The notes below the pieces were generated by a model that ran no database searches, was not told the DNA's origin, and was given only the letters and a program-made list of their open reading frames with translations. A stretch of DNA of 64,000 nt from NCBI GenBank assembly GCA_024275165.1, contig JAJRZQ010000025.1:1-64000 (forward strand). The letters are read 5' to 3'. Made by a program: the position numbers and the translations under genes. The stretch is from a bacterium. GTDB lineage: Bacteria > SAR324 > XYD2-FULL-50-16. Shown piece after piece: positions 17,508 through 26,806 of this stretch (positions within the stretch are counted from its first letter, which is position 1; the number at the start of each line of letters is the position of its first letter).

Positions 17508-19883
17508 CTACCTTAAGGGGAAGCCCTCTTGGGCCAAAGTGGCGATCATTTTATCTTGCAAGGCCTTAATCTCATCTGGTTCCAAGGTTTTTTGGTGGTC
17601 GCGAAACAGCAGGCTTACGGATAAGGACTTCCTTTCTTTTTCTAAAGTAAATTGGTCTAAAAAGGTGACCTGAACGACCTTTTTACTGGCCTGAAACAAA
17701 AGGTCTCGCACTTGGGCAAAAGTCACCCTTTCTGGGGTCACTACAGAAAGCTCAAAATGCACCCCAGGATACCTATAAGGTTCTTGGTAACGATATTCTG
17801 CCTGATCCATCTGAAAAAGTAAATCCAAGTCGATTTCAGCCAAGGCGACTTCGCCTTTCAGCTCTTGGGATTGACAGGTTTGGGGGTGCAGGTGAAAAAT
17901 CTCGGCAAAGGTTTTTTGGCCTTGGAGCAATTCTGCTTGAATGTGAGGATGCTGGTACAGAGCCAATTGATCCGCTGCTTTTTGCCGGACCTCCAAGCCC
18001 CCCACTTGGATTTGACCGAGTAGGGAAAGCAGATCGGCTTTTAACTGATAAAAGGCCTGACCGAGTTCCCCCTTGTCGACAGAAAGACCTAAAATGAGGT
18101 GATTGCGCTCTACAATTTGCCCCTCGATTTTTTTATAGCTGCGTCCAAGTTCGAAGAGACGAAAGTGAAGGTCTTCTTTTTGGGCTTGGCGCACGCGCTC
18201 GACAAAGTGAGGAATCAAGCTGGTGCGCATCTGGCTATGGAGGTCGCTGACCGGGTTGATGAGACGCATCACCCCCTTTTGGTCCAGGCCGTAGGGAGCC
18301 TCTTTCTTATCGGTGGTCATGGGATAGCAATAAACCTCATAAAAACCCAAATCCACTAAACATTGCTGAATCCTTCGTTCCAGGCGCACCTTTGGATTCA
18401 GGCGCGGTTTTTCAATGGGAAAGCTGGGCGCCTGCGGCTCGATATGGTTAAATCCATGAATCCGCCCCACCTCTTCGATCAAGTCTTCTGCGATGGCGAT
18501 GTCTTTGGTGGCGCGAAAGCTGGGTACAACGACCTCCAAGCGGTTTTCCAACGGCTTCACCCCAAAGCCTAAACGAGTTAATATATCTATTGTTTCAGCA
18601 GATTCAATCTTTTTTCCCAAACGGCGAGAGATCAACTCCTCGCTGATTTGCAGGGGGAGCGATTCCTTTGCGGCCGCTTGATGATCAAAGAGCCCCCCGT
18701 AAAAGCTCAAATTGGGGCAGGTCAACCGCAACAGCTCCAGGGCGCGCCCCAGAGCAGGCAGGGTCAGGCTCGAATCGAGCGACTTTTCAAAGCGCTGACT
18801 CGAATCGGTGCGCAGCCCAATGCGGGTTGAGGTTTTCCGCACCGCCACGGGGTTCCAGTTCGCCGCTTCCAACAACAATTGACGGGTGGAATCCTTGACC
18901 CCCGAGCCTTCGCCCCCGACGATCCCCGCGATAACGGCCGGCCCCTGGGCATCGCAAATCAAGAGGTCTTCCGGGGTAAAAACCGCTTCCTTCCCCACCA
19001 GGGTGGAAAGCCGTTCCCCTGCTTGGGCTTGGCGGATGAGCAGTTCCCCCCCCTGGATGGCCTGAAGGTCAAAGGCGTGCATGGGCTCACCCAACTCGAG
19101 CATCACAAAATTGGTGGCATCCACCGCGTTGTTGATCGCGCGCAGGCCTAAACGATAAAGGCGGTGGCGGACCCAAGCCGGGCTGTGGGCGATTTTCACC
19201 CCGGTTATGGCCAAGGCGGAGTAGCGAGGGATTAAGGCGGGAGCCTGCAACGAAATTCGCACCGGGCAAGGGTCTTGTTTTAAGGGGAGGGCAATAACGG
19301 GGTAGGGCTTGAGCTTGACCCGATAAATAGCGGCAAGCTCACGGGCAAAGCCGTAATGCCCCCATAAATCAGGCCGATGGGTGATGGATTTGTTGTCAAT
19401 TTCCATGACCAAATCCACCTGATCCGGATAAATCTCACTCAAGGGGGTGCCCGGTTTCGCCTCTGGTTCTAAGATCATCAAACCGTCATGTTCATCCGAA
19501 AAGCCGAGTTCATCTTCGGCGCAGAGCATCCCTAAGGACTCCACCCCGCGAATTTTCACTTTTTTAAGCTTAAATCCCCCGGGAAGCTCAACCCCTAGGC
19601 CCGCAAAGGCCACCTTGTCGCCAACGGCAAAGTTCCAGGCCCCGCAAACTACCCTTTCTTGGCCTTGACCGGGGTTGATGGTCACGAGTTGCAGCTTCTC
19701 CGCGTTGGGATGGGGTTCAATGGCAATGACCTCAGCCGCTACGATGTCCTTTAGATGATTTCCCTTTGCTTCATAAGCTTCCACCTCGCAGGTAGAAAGG
19801 GTGATGGATTCCACCAAATCTTTGGGTTCGGGGCAATGGGGGAGGTCCACAAATTCTAAAATCCAGTTGAGAGAAAGCTTCAT
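17508..19883 (-). CDS. pheT: Phenylalanyl-tRNA synthetase beta subunit
   Basis: The 791-residue length is normal. An N-terminal tRNA-binding (EMAP-II-like) domain at about 40-150 (HPNAEKLQLVTINPG, GMLCAEDELG) is followed by the B3/4 editing region and the B5 domain. The C-terminal anticodon-binding fold is present, ending in FRDHQKTLEPDEIKALQ. It forms the alpha2-beta2 enzyme with PheS, whose gene ends in a 4-base overlap with this start (19880-19883). Downstream genes (membrane protein, bactofilin, TPR) follow closely on the same strand. Confidence 0.96.
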   Translation of the reverse strand: MKLSLNWILEFVDLPHCPEPKDLVESITLSTCEVEAYEAKGNHLKDIVAAEVIAIEPHPNAEKLQLVTINPGQGQERVVCGAWNFAVGDKVAFAGLGVELPGGFKLKKVKIRGVESLGMLCAEDELGFSDEHDGLMILEPEAKPGTPLSEIYPDQVDLVMEIDNKSITHRPDLWGHYGFARELAAIYRVKLKPYPVIALPLKQDPCPVRISLQAPALIPRYSALAITGVKIAHSPAWVRHRLYRLGLRAINNAVDATNFVMLELGEPMHAFDLQAIQGGELLIRQAQAGERLSTLVGKEAVFTPEDLLICDAQGPAVIAGIVGGEGSGVKDSTRQLLLEAANWNPVAVRKTSTRIGLRTDSSQRFEKSLDSSLTLPALGRALELLRLTCPNLSFYGGLFDHQAAAKESLPLQISEELISRRLGKKIESAETIDILTRLGFGVKPLENRLEVVVPSFRATKDIAIAEDLIEEVGRIHGFNHIEPQAPSFPIEKPRLNPKVRLERRIQQCLVDLGFYEVYCYPMTTDKKEAPYGLDQKGVMRLINPVSDLHSQMRTSLIPHFVERVRQAQKEDLHFRLFELGRSYKKIEGQIVERNHLILGLSVDKGELGQAFYQLKADLLSLLGQIQVGGLEVRQKAADQLALYQHPHIQAELLQGQKTFAEIFHLHPQTCQSQELKGEVALAEIDLDLLFQMDQAEYRYQEPYRYPGVHFELSVVTPERVTFAQVRDLLFQASKKVVQVTFLDQFTLEKERKSLSVSLLFRDHQKTLEPDEIKALQDKMIATLAQEGFPLR

Positions 19884-20929
19884 CGACGAAAGGCCAGGTC
19901 AGCGGGCAGGGTGAAATCGCGCATGAACCCCAGACCGCCGTTGTGGAGTTCGCGAATATCGGAAATGGCATACTTCATCATGGCCAAGCGATCCAGGCCA
20001 ACGCCAAAGGCAAAACCGGAATATCGCTGGGGGTCGATTCCCCCGGAGCGCAAGACACTAGGATGGACCATGCCGCAACCTAAAAGCTCCAACCAGCCCA
20101 CCCGCTTGCAGACGCTGCAACCCTTACCGTCACAGATCAAGCAAGAGATTTCCAACTCGAACCCGGGTTCGACAAAGGGGAAATAGCCCGGGCGCAGGCG
20201 CACCTTGACCTCTTTTTCAAAAATCTCGGTGAGCATGGTTTTCATGAAATAGATCAAATGGGCAACGGAGATGTCTTCATCCACCATCATGCCTTCAATT
20301 TGGTGAAAGCAGCTATCATGGCTCGCGTCGGCTCGTTCGCAACGAAAGACCTTGCCCGAAGCGATAATCCGCAAAGGCGGCTTGAGGTATTCCATGCCGC
20401 GAATCTGAATCGTGCTGGTCTGGGTGCGTAAAAGATGCCCGTCTGTAAAGTAGAAGGTATCTTGCATATCCCGGGCAGGGTGATGCGCGGGGATGTTTAG
20501 GGCCTCGAAGTTGTAATGCTCTGTTTCGATATGGGGCCCGTCTAAAATCTGAAAACCCATGGCCGTAAAAAGCCCTTCCAACCTGCGTTGGATCAAGCTA
20601 ACGGGGTGAAAAGCGCCTAAGCCCCGATCAGCGGGGTTTAAGGTCACATCAATCCATTCGGCGTCCAGCGCCCGGGCTTGCTCGGCCTGGGCAAAGGCCT
20701 TGGTTTTTGCTTCCAAGCCCGCTTGCAGGCTTTGTTTGAGGTCGTTGATCCCCTTACCGGCGGCGGCTTTGTCTTGGGGGGGTATGGATTTGAGTTCCGC
20801 CATCAAACCGCTGAGCCGCCCTTTCTTCCCCAGGTAGGCAACCTTGAGTTCTTCTAAGGTTTTTGAGTCTCCCGCTTGTTCCAGCGCGGTCTGGAACTCT
20901 TGTTTTAACCGCTTGAGTTGTTCTTTCAT
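19880..20929 (-). CDS. pheS: Phenylalanyl-tRNA synthetase alpha subunit
   Basis: The 349-residue catalytic subunit charges tRNA-Phe. The N-terminal coiled coil (residues 1-90) is followed by the class II core. Motif 2 lies near FRCERADASHDSCFHQIEG and motif 3 is FAFGVGLDRLAMMKY; both are family hallmarks. A CLICDGKGCSVC segment adds four cysteines, as in many bacterial PheS. The start lies one base after the gatA stop and the end overlaps pheT by ATGA, so the three genes are a single translational run. Confidence 0.96.
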   Translation of the reverse strand: MKEQLKRLKQEFQTALEQAGDSKTLEELKVAYLGKKGRLSGLMAELKSIPPQDKAAAGKGINDLKQSLQAGLEAKTKAFAQAEQARALDAEWIDVTLNPADRGLGAFHPVSLIQRRLEGLFTAMGFQILDGPHIETEHYNFEALNIPAHHPARDMQDTFYFTDGHLLRTQTSTIQIRGMEYLKPPLRIIASGKVFRCERADASHDSCFHQIEGMMVDEDISVAHLIYFMKTMLTEIFEKEVKVRLRPGYFPFVEPGFELEISCLICDGKGCSVCKRVGWLELLGCGMVHPSVLRSGGIDPQRYSGFAFGVGLDRLAMMKYAISDIRELHNGGLGFMRDFTLPADLAFRR

Positions 20930-20930
20930 C

Positions 20931-22394
20931 TTATAGGGCCAGTGGGGGAGGGCTCAAGGTTTGGTTTTGCTCAAACCAATGGGCAAGGCGAAATATTTTT
21001 TCTTCTTGCAAGAGACCGCCTAAAATCTGCAAGCCCACGGGCAAGCCCTCTTGAGTAAAGCCGGCGGGAACCGAAATACCGGGGATCCCCGCCAAATTAC
21101 CGGGAATGGTAAAGGCATCGGAAAGATACATCTGTAAGGGGTCGGCTAAATGGGCATTCAACTTAAAGGCCGGGGTCGGGGTCACGGGACTCACAATGGC
21201 GTCCACTTGGGTAAAGGCCTTTTGGAACTGCGCGCGAATGAGGTTTTGCACCTGCTGGGCCTTTAAGTAATAGGCATCGTAATAACCGGCGGACAAGGCA
21301 AAGGTGCCAAGCAGGATGCGCAATTTGACTTCCCGACCCAGCCCCGCCTCCCGACTCAGTTGGTAAACCTCGCCGAGGTTTTTTGCCTCCGGGGAGCGAT
21401 ACCCGTAGCGAATTCCGTCATAGCGGCCTAAGTTACTGCTCGCCTCACTGGGGGCTAAAACATAATAAGTGGCTACGGCGTGCTGGAGGTTGGGCAGGCT
21501 CACCGGGCAAATCTCCGCGCCCCCTTGTTTTAGGGTCTCTAGGTTTTCTGCAAAAACCCGTTGCACCTCTGAGTCGCAGGCAGAGAGGTCTAAATCTTGA
21601 ATCACCCCAATCTTCATTCCCTTCACCTCTTGACGCAAAGAGGCCATGAGGTCGGGCGGGGTAGCGGTTAAGCTGGTGGAATCGTTTTTGTCATGGCCCA
21701 TGATGGCTTCCAGCATTAAGGCGGCGTCTTCCACATCACGGGTCATGGGGCCTGCTTGGTCTAAACTGCTCGCGTAGGCGACGATCCCCCAACGGCTGAC
21801 GCGCCCGTAGGTCGGTTTGACCCCGACAATGCCGCAAAAGCTAGCCGGTTGGCGGATGCTGCCGCCCGTATCGGTACCCAAGGCGGCCAAGGCTTGCCCA
21901 GCGGCTACCGCAGAGGCAGAGCCCCCAGAAGAGCCCCCGGGAACCCGCTCTAAATCCCAAGGGTTTTTGGTGACCTGAAAAGCGGAGTGCTCGGTGGAGG
22001 ATCCCATGGCAAACTCATCCATATTGGTTTTACCCACTAGATTATAGCCCTGAGCCAAAAGTTTTTGGGTCACCGTGGATTCGTAAGGAGCGATGAAGTT
22101 TTTCAACATCTCGCTCGCGCAGGTGGTGGCCTGCCCCTTGATGTTGAAAATATCCTTTACCGCTATGGGCATCCCGGCTAAGGGGTTGACCTCTTCCCCT
22201 TTTTGGAGTTGTTGGTCCACCGCTTTTGCCCGCTCCATCACCGCTTCAGACTGCTCTACAGCTAAATAGCTGCCTAATCGCTGTTCTGTTTCGGTGATGC
22301 GTTGCAGCACTGATTGGGCGATTTCCTCGGTGGTGACTTCTTTGGCGAGACGCTGTTGGTGCAGGGTATGGATCGGTTTTTGGTAGAGCTTCAT
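20931..22394 (-). CDS. gatA: Glutamyl-tRNA(Gln)/aspartyl-tRNA(Asn) amidotransferase subunit A
   Basis: GatA hydrolyses glutamine and supplies ammonia to GatB for conversion of misacylated Glu-tRNA(Gln) or Asp-tRNA(Asn). The amidase-signature triad is intact: Lys80 (AVKDIF), cis-Ser155 (PGGSSGGSASAV) and Ser179 (TDTGGSIRQPAS). The 487-residue length is standard. gatC and gatB are not adjacent, so the complex is encoded in at least two loci. No good Shine-Dalgarno precedes the ATG. It leads the operon gatA-pheS-pheT. Confidence 0.95.
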   Translation of the reverse strand: MKLYQKPIHTLHQQRLAKEVTTEEIAQSVLQRITETEQRLGSYLAVEQSEAVMERAKAVDQQLQKGEEVNPLAGMPIAVKDIFNIKGQATTCASEMLKNFIAPYESTVTQKLLAQGYNLVGKTNMDEFAMGSSTEHSAFQVTKNPWDLERVPGGSSGGSASAVAAGQALAALGTDTGGSIRQPASFCGIVGVKPTYGRVSRWGIVAYASSLDQAGPMTRDVEDAALMLEAIMGHDKNDSTSLTATPPDLMASLRQEVKGMKIGVIQDLDLSACDSEVQRVFAENLETLKQGGAEICPVSLPNLQHAVATYYVLAPSEASSNLGRYDGIRYGYRSPEAKNLGEVYQLSREAGLGREVKLRILLGTFALSAGYYDAYYLKAQQVQNLIRAQFQKAFTQVDAIVSPVTPTPAFKLNAHLADPLQMYLSDAFTIPGNLAGIPGISVPAGFTQEGLPVGLQILGGLLQEEKIFRLAHWFEQNQTLSPPPLAL

Positions 22395-22571
22395 GTCGCG
22401 TTGGGATCAGGTATCAAAGCATAAAGAATCTTTTTATCCCGAACAGGGCATACTGACAAGCCCAAAGGGGGGGAAGGGCTTGCTACAATGCGTAAATCAC
22501 ATTATATTGCGGCTCAAAACTCGAGTTTTTCTTGCCTGTGCCCGGTCTGCAACCTCAAAGCATTTTGCTCT

Positions 22572-23390
22572 ATGCTCTGGTCTGAAATTTTAATCTTTCT
22601 GTTTGCCGGGGCAATGGCCGGCACCTTGGCGGGCTTGATGGGGATTGGCGGCGGAGTGATCTATGTGCCCCTGTACCTGTGGTTTTTTGCCCAACACCCT
22701 CTGCCCCATTCCTTGGCCCCCTTGGTCTCGGTATCCACCAGTTTGCTGGTGATTTTTCCTTCCATCTTAATCAGTGGTTACACCCACTACCAGGCAGGCA
22801 ACCTGCGGATTCGCCCCTTGAAGGGATTGATTCTTTCTGGGATTTTTGGGGCCTTGGCGGCAACCCTGGCCCTGCGCTATATTTCCGCCGATCCCTTTAA
22901 AACCGTCTTAGGGCTTTTTCAGCTTTATTTGGGGGGGCTCTTTGTTTTTGGCAACGCCATGCATCACCAAGAGCAGAGTACCAAAACTTGGCGCTTTTGG
23001 GGAATTGGGGCCATCGCCGGATGGATTTCCGGTTTTTTTGGGGTCGGAGGGGGGATGTTGGTCACCCCTTTGCTGCACCTCAGCGCGGGCTTTAGTTTAC
23101 CTGCTGCCGTAGGCACGGCCACGGGGTTCATGATTTTTTCTGTGGGGGTCAGCCTGCTGAGCTATTTTACCCAGAGCCTTAGCGTGGATTACGAAATCGC
23201 GGGGCTTTGGGGGAGTTTTTATCTCCCCGCTGTTGGAGCGATCCTCCCCACGGCGTTTGTTTTTAGCCGAATTGGGGCTTTGTCGGTGGGGCGCGTTCCG
23301 GCCCATAAGCTAAAAAAAGCCTTTGGCTGCCTGGTCATGGCCTTGGGGCTCTATTCAATCTCACAAGGCCTCAGGGGCCTGCTTACTTGA
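22572..23390 (+). CDS. TauE/SafE-family membrane transporter (sulfite/anion exporter-like)
   Basis: The ATG at 22572 starts directly before the first membrane helix; an upstream in-frame ATG (22488) would add a Cys-rich 28-residue leader atypical of the family. The 272-residue protein has about eight membrane segments. It also has the two family repeats, each with a glycine motif: AGTLAGLMGIGGGVIYVP near residue 20 and GWISGFFGVGGGMLVTP near residue 155. Family members export sulfite or sulfur-containing anions. It converges on the sco gene with an 8-base overlap. Confidence 0.87.
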   Translation: MLWSEILIFLFAGAMAGTLAGLMGIGGGVIYVPLYLWFFAQHPLPHSLAPLVSVSTSLLVIFPSILISGYTHYQAGNLRIRPLKGLILSGIFGALAATLALRYISADPFKTVLGLFQLYLGGLFVFGNAMHHQEQSTKTWRFWGIGAIAGWISGFFGVGGGMLVTPLLHLSAGFSLPAAVGTATGFMIFSVGVSLLSYFTQSLSVDYEIAGLWGSFYLPAVGAILPTAFVFSRIGALSVGRVPAHKLKKAFGCLVMALGLYSISQGLRGLLT

Positions 23391-24012
23391 GCATCTTGCT
23401 CAACCAATTTTCTCCAGGGGCTAAGGATGTGCTGCCCAAACCCTTCAAAAGCATTTCGGTCATTTGCAGGTATCTTTCCACCGGGCTTTTGGAGGGGAAA
23501 ATAAAACGCAAGGCACCCCCCTTATCCGTCAAATAGACCGCGCCGGTGTGATCAATGGAATAACCCAAGGCACTGCGGAGCTTTCGCTTTTGAAAAAAGG
23601 CGCTGTATTGTTTGGCCACCGCGGTGATTTCCTTCACGCTCCCGGTTAAACCGATCAGGCTTTCATCAAAGTTGATCAAATAATTTTTTAGGTTTTCCGA
23701 GGTATCCCGCTCTGGGTCGAGGGTGATAAACACCATCATCACCTTGTCTTGATTGGGACCCAACATTTTTTTCACCTTCAGCATTTCCATTAAGGTGGTG
23801 GGGCAAATATCGGGGCAATTAAGATAGCCGAAAAAAATCAAAGCGATTTTATTTTGTTTGGCTAAGTTCCAAGGTTTGCCAAACTGATCGGTGAGGGTGA
23901 AATCTCCTCCCCGCTTTTTGTATTCCTTTAAGCTTAACCGTTCCCTTGCGTACGAGGAGGTGGAAAAAACACTCAACAACAACAACAAGGTCAAAAAGCG
24001 CAATGTTTTCAT
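23383..24012 (-). CDS. Sco1/SenC/PrrC-family copper chaperone
   Basis: I use the ATG at 24012, which gives a clean signal peptide (MKTLRFLTLLLLLSVFSTSS) and starts one base after the upstream stop. The ATG at 24030 lies inside the upstream gene. The thioredoxin-like fold carries the copper ligands C66-x3-C70 (NCPDICP) and His155 (SIDHTGA). The 209-residue protein delivers copper to the CuA site of cytochrome oxidase. It is paired with the PCu(A)C gene. It is one of two Sco proteins in the window; the other is in the NO-reductase operon. Confidence 0.92.
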   Translation of the reverse strand: MKTLRFLTLLLLLSVFSTSSYARERLSLKEYKKRGGDFTLTDQFGKPWNLAKQNKIALIFFGYLNCPDICPTTLMEMLKVKKMLGPNQDKVMMVFITLDPERDTSENLKNYLINFDESLIGLTGSVKEITAVAKQYSAFFQKRKLRSALGYSIDHTGAVYLTDKGGALRFIFPSKSPVERYLQMTEMLLKGLGSTSLAPGENWLSKMLK

Positions 24013-24013
24013 T

Positions 24014-24559
24014 TTAATGCCCCATTCCATGCATGCCCGCGTGAGGGCCCATTTTTAAGACCGGTACCTTTAGCGTCACCTTCCCCGCTTTTTTAAACTC
24101 AAAGGTAACCTGAATCTGGTCCCCTTTTTTCAGATTCTTTTTTAAGCCGATCAACATGAGGTGATAGCCCCCGTGCCGAAAGGCCAACTTGCCGCCGGCG
24201 GGGATTTTGATGGATTTCACGGGCAGCATTCGCAGGACCTCTCCTTGTTGCTTGCTTTCATGAATTTCAACGGCTTTCGCTATCTTGCTTTGCGCGCCTA
24301 GCAATTCATCTTCTACTTTTGCGGTGTTGGTCATCATCACAAAAACCACCGCCGGCACCGAAGCAATGGTCGGCAAACTGTAAGCCCCCACAATATGCAT
24401 GGCGGTGCTTTCATTGCGGATCAAGGCCGGGGCATGGGGGTGTTTTTGAATTGAGCCGCTCAAGCCGTGATTCTTCTGGGGGTGGCAGGGCTGAGGGTTG
24501 GCGGCCCATAGGGCGGCAGGAAGCAAGAGACTAATAAAAATCAGCGCAATGGGTTTCAT
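24014..24559 (-). CDS. PCu(A)C-family periplasmic copper chaperone
   Basis: A signal peptide (MKPIALIFISLLLPAALWA) precedes a His-rich stretch and the family domain. The copper motif H-x10-M-x21-H-x-M is exact: H100, M111, H133, M135. A His/Met tail (HAGMHGMGH) may add Cu sites. PCu(A)C proteins pass Cu(I) to Sco or directly to CuA centres. The gene directly precedes sco and diverges from the haem O synthase gene, forming an oxidase-assembly locus. Confidence 0.92.
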   Translation of the reverse strand: MKPIALIFISLLLPAALWAANPQPCHPQKNHGLSGSIQKHPHAPALIRNESTAMHIVGAYSLPTIASVPAVVFVMMTNTAKVEDELLGAQSKIAKAVEIHESKQQGEVLRMLPVKSIKIPAGGKLAFRHGGYHLMLIGLKKNLKKGDQIQVTFEFKKAGKVTLKVPVLKMGPHAGMHGMGH

Positions 24560-24753
24560 GCGAAATTTCCTTCAAAGGGGGGTTGGCTTGTGTAGAATAT
24601 AAGCCTAAGCTCTCCAAGGTACAGAGGCAAGGTTTTTTGCTACTCAAAGCGGGAAAAAACCACCCCTCGCGAATCGGCCCTCGCGAAGTTCTTAGTTGCT
24701 GCAATACTACAAAGCTGGCATAAATAATCCTTTTAGCCGGCTTAATATTCTAA

Positions 24754-25629
24754 ATGAATCCATTTTTACCGCTCCTAAAGCTCACCAAGCCTAGAATTTT
24801 CTTAGCCATTGGCCTGACATCCTGGTTGGGCTTTTTTTTAAAAGAAGACTTCTTCAACTTTCGTTTTGTCGATTCGGTGATGCTCTTTTTATGTACCGCT
24901 TTGGCCAGTAGCTCTGGAGCGGTCTTCAATCACTATTTCGAGCGCAAGACCGATGCCTTGATGCCTCGCACCCAAAAGCGCCCCCTCGTCAACGCGGATC
25001 AAGGCACTCTAACCTTGGCCTTAGCCTTTGGCGCTCTTTTGGGTCTCTTGGGCCATGGTTTGAGTTGGTACTTGTTTGGCATGGTCAGCGCCTTTTGGCT
25101 TTTTATGGGCTGGATCAACTATGTGGTGTTTTATACCCTGATCTTTAAGCACCACAGCCACTGGAATGTCACCATTGGCAGCTTTGCCTCCAGTTTTGCC
25201 GTGCTTGCGGGGGACACCGCCTTTTCAGGGGAACTCACCACCAAAGGAATACTGCTTTCTTTGCTCCTGTTTTTTTGGAACCCTGCCCACTTTTGGAACC
25301 TCACCGCCTTATATCAAACCGATTACGAAGCGGCCAAGATCCCCATGCTCACCTCTTGGGTCGGGCGGAAAAAGGTGGTGGGGATGATTCTTCTGCACCT
25401 GTTGGCCGTCTTGGCTTGCGTATATGGGCTATGGCATTTCGGCAACCTCGGCCTCATCTACTTGATCGGCGGTTTGGGCACTTGGGGCCTTTTTTTCGCC
25501 TTGAACCTGCAAAACTACTTTGTTTTGAGTGACCGTTATTTTAAGCGAAATTTCATTATCTCCAACATCTATCTTCTGGTTTTGTACTTTACCGTGGTGC
25601 TGGACCGGATTTATCCATTTTACTTGTAA
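24754..25629 (+). CDS. ctaB: Protoheme IX farnesyltransferase (haem O synthase)
   Basis: A UbiA-superfamily prenyltransferase that adds farnesyl to haem B for haem-copper oxidases. The 291-residue protein has about eight to nine membrane segments and the Asp-rich prenyl-diphosphate motif NHYFERKTDALMPRTQKRPL (about residues 59-78). The second loop is YQTDYEAAKIPML. It is divergent from the copper-chaperone pair and 9 bp upstream of leuB. Whether haem O or further haem A is used cannot be told, as no ctaA is in the window. Confidence 0.92.
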   Translation: MNPFLPLLKLTKPRIFLAIGLTSWLGFFLKEDFFNFRFVDSVMLFLCTALASSSGAVFNHYFERKTDALMPRTQKRPLVNADQGTLTLALAFGALLGLLGHGLSWYLFGMVSAFWLFMGWINYVVFYTLIFKHHSHWNVTIGSFASSFAVLAGDTAFSGELTTKGILLSLLLFFWNPAHFWNLTALYQTDYEAAKIPMLTSWVGRKKVVGMILLHLLAVLACVYGLWHFGNLGLIYLIGGLGTWGLFFALNLQNYFVLSDRYFKRNFIISNIYLLVLYFTVVLDRIYPFYL

Positions 25630-25638
25630 GAAATAACC

Positions 25639-26745
25639 ATGAAGACCTATAAAATCGCGGGTCTCGCCGGCGATGGGATTGGCGAGGAAATCATGAACGA
25701 GGCCGTTAAGGTCTTAAAGGTTCTTGAAGAAAGAAACCCGGTCCAATTCGAGATTACCCAAGCCCTCTTTGGTGGGGTCGCCTACTTTAAAACCGGTCAA
25801 TCCTTCCCCGAAGAGACAAAAAAAATCTGTGACGAGGCCGATGCCATTTTAAAAGGCACCATTGGGCTCACCCACGCGGAATCGCAAAAAATTCCGGTGG
25901 AGGAGCGACCCGAGCGGGGCGCCTTACTCCCCTTGCGGAAACGATACAACACCTATGCGAACTTCCGCCCCGTGTACCTCCCGAAGTCCTTGGCGCATTT
26001 TAGTCCCCTCAAGGCCGAAGTCGTGGGGGAAGGGATTCATATCCTGATGATTCGCGAATTGGTGGGGGGGCTTTATTTTGGTAAAAAAGAGCGCGGGGTC
26101 AATGCCCAGGGCAAACGATTTGTGCATGAGCTTTTAGAATATGACGAAGATCAAATCCGTCAGGTGCAGATCGTCGCCTTTAAAGAAGCGATGAAACGCA
26201 AAAAAACTCTCCACAATGTGCAAAAAAACAATGTCTTATTGAGTTCGGTCTTGTGGAATGAGATTTTAGACGAAGTCCATCAAGATTATCCCGAGGTGAA
26301 GGTAGAGCATATTTTGGTCGACGCGGCAGCGACCTACCTCTGCCTAAACCCCACCCAGTTAGATGTCATGGTGATGGAAAACATGTTTGGCGATATTTTA
26401 TCCGATCAGGCCGGGGGGATTTTAGGCAGCTTGGGCCTCATGCCCAGCGCCTGCATCGGCCCCGATAAGGCCTACTACGAGCCAAGCCACGGGTCTGCCC
26501 CCGATATTGCGGGGAAAAACATCGCCAATCCCTACTCCATGATCGGCAGCGTGGCCATGATGTTGGAGATGAGCTTTGGCATGAAACAAGAAGCCGACAA
26601 CCTCTGGAAAGCCATGCAAGAAGTTTTTATCCAGGGCTACACCACCCCGGATTTATCTAAATTCGGCGGATCGGCTAAGCAAATCAGCACCAGCGCCTTT
26701 GGCGACAAGGTAGTTGAAGAACTCTTGAAAATGCCGAAGGTTTAG
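25639..26745 (+). CDS. leuB: 3-isopropylmalate dehydrogenase
   Basis: Oxidative decarboxylation of 3-isopropylmalate in leucine synthesis, NAD-dependent. The 368-residue protein has the family signatures LLPLRKRYNTYANFRP, RELVGGLYFGKKERG, the metal-site segment NMFGDILSDQAGGILGSLG and YEPSHGSAPDIAGKNIANP. Other leu genes are absent locally. An accessory insert begins about 60 bp after the stop. Isocitrate or tartrate dehydrogenase relatives are less likely given the exact LeuB-type RELVGG loop. Confidence 0.93.
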   Translation: MKTYKIAGLAGDGIGEEIMNEAVKVLKVLEERNPVQFEITQALFGGVAYFKTGQSFPEETKKICDEADAILKGTIGLTHAESQKIPVEERPERGALLPLRKRYNTYANFRPVYLPKSLAHFSPLKAEVVGEGIHILMIRELVGGLYFGKKERGVNAQGKRFVHELLEYDEDQIRQVQIVAFKEAMKRKKTLHNVQKNNVLLSSVLWNEILDEVHQDYPEVKVEHILVDAAATYLCLNPTQLDVMVMENMFGDILSDQAGGILGSLGLMPSACIGPDKAYYEPSHGSAPDIAGKNIANPYSMIGSVAMMLEMSFGMKQEADNLWKAMQEVFIQGYTTPDLSKFGGSAKQISTSAFGDKVVEELLKMPKV

Positions 26746-26806
26746 ACTATGTTCTAAAGAAGAATCCCTGCCCCCTAGTGGAAATAAACTTTAAAATAGG
26801 CATGAG

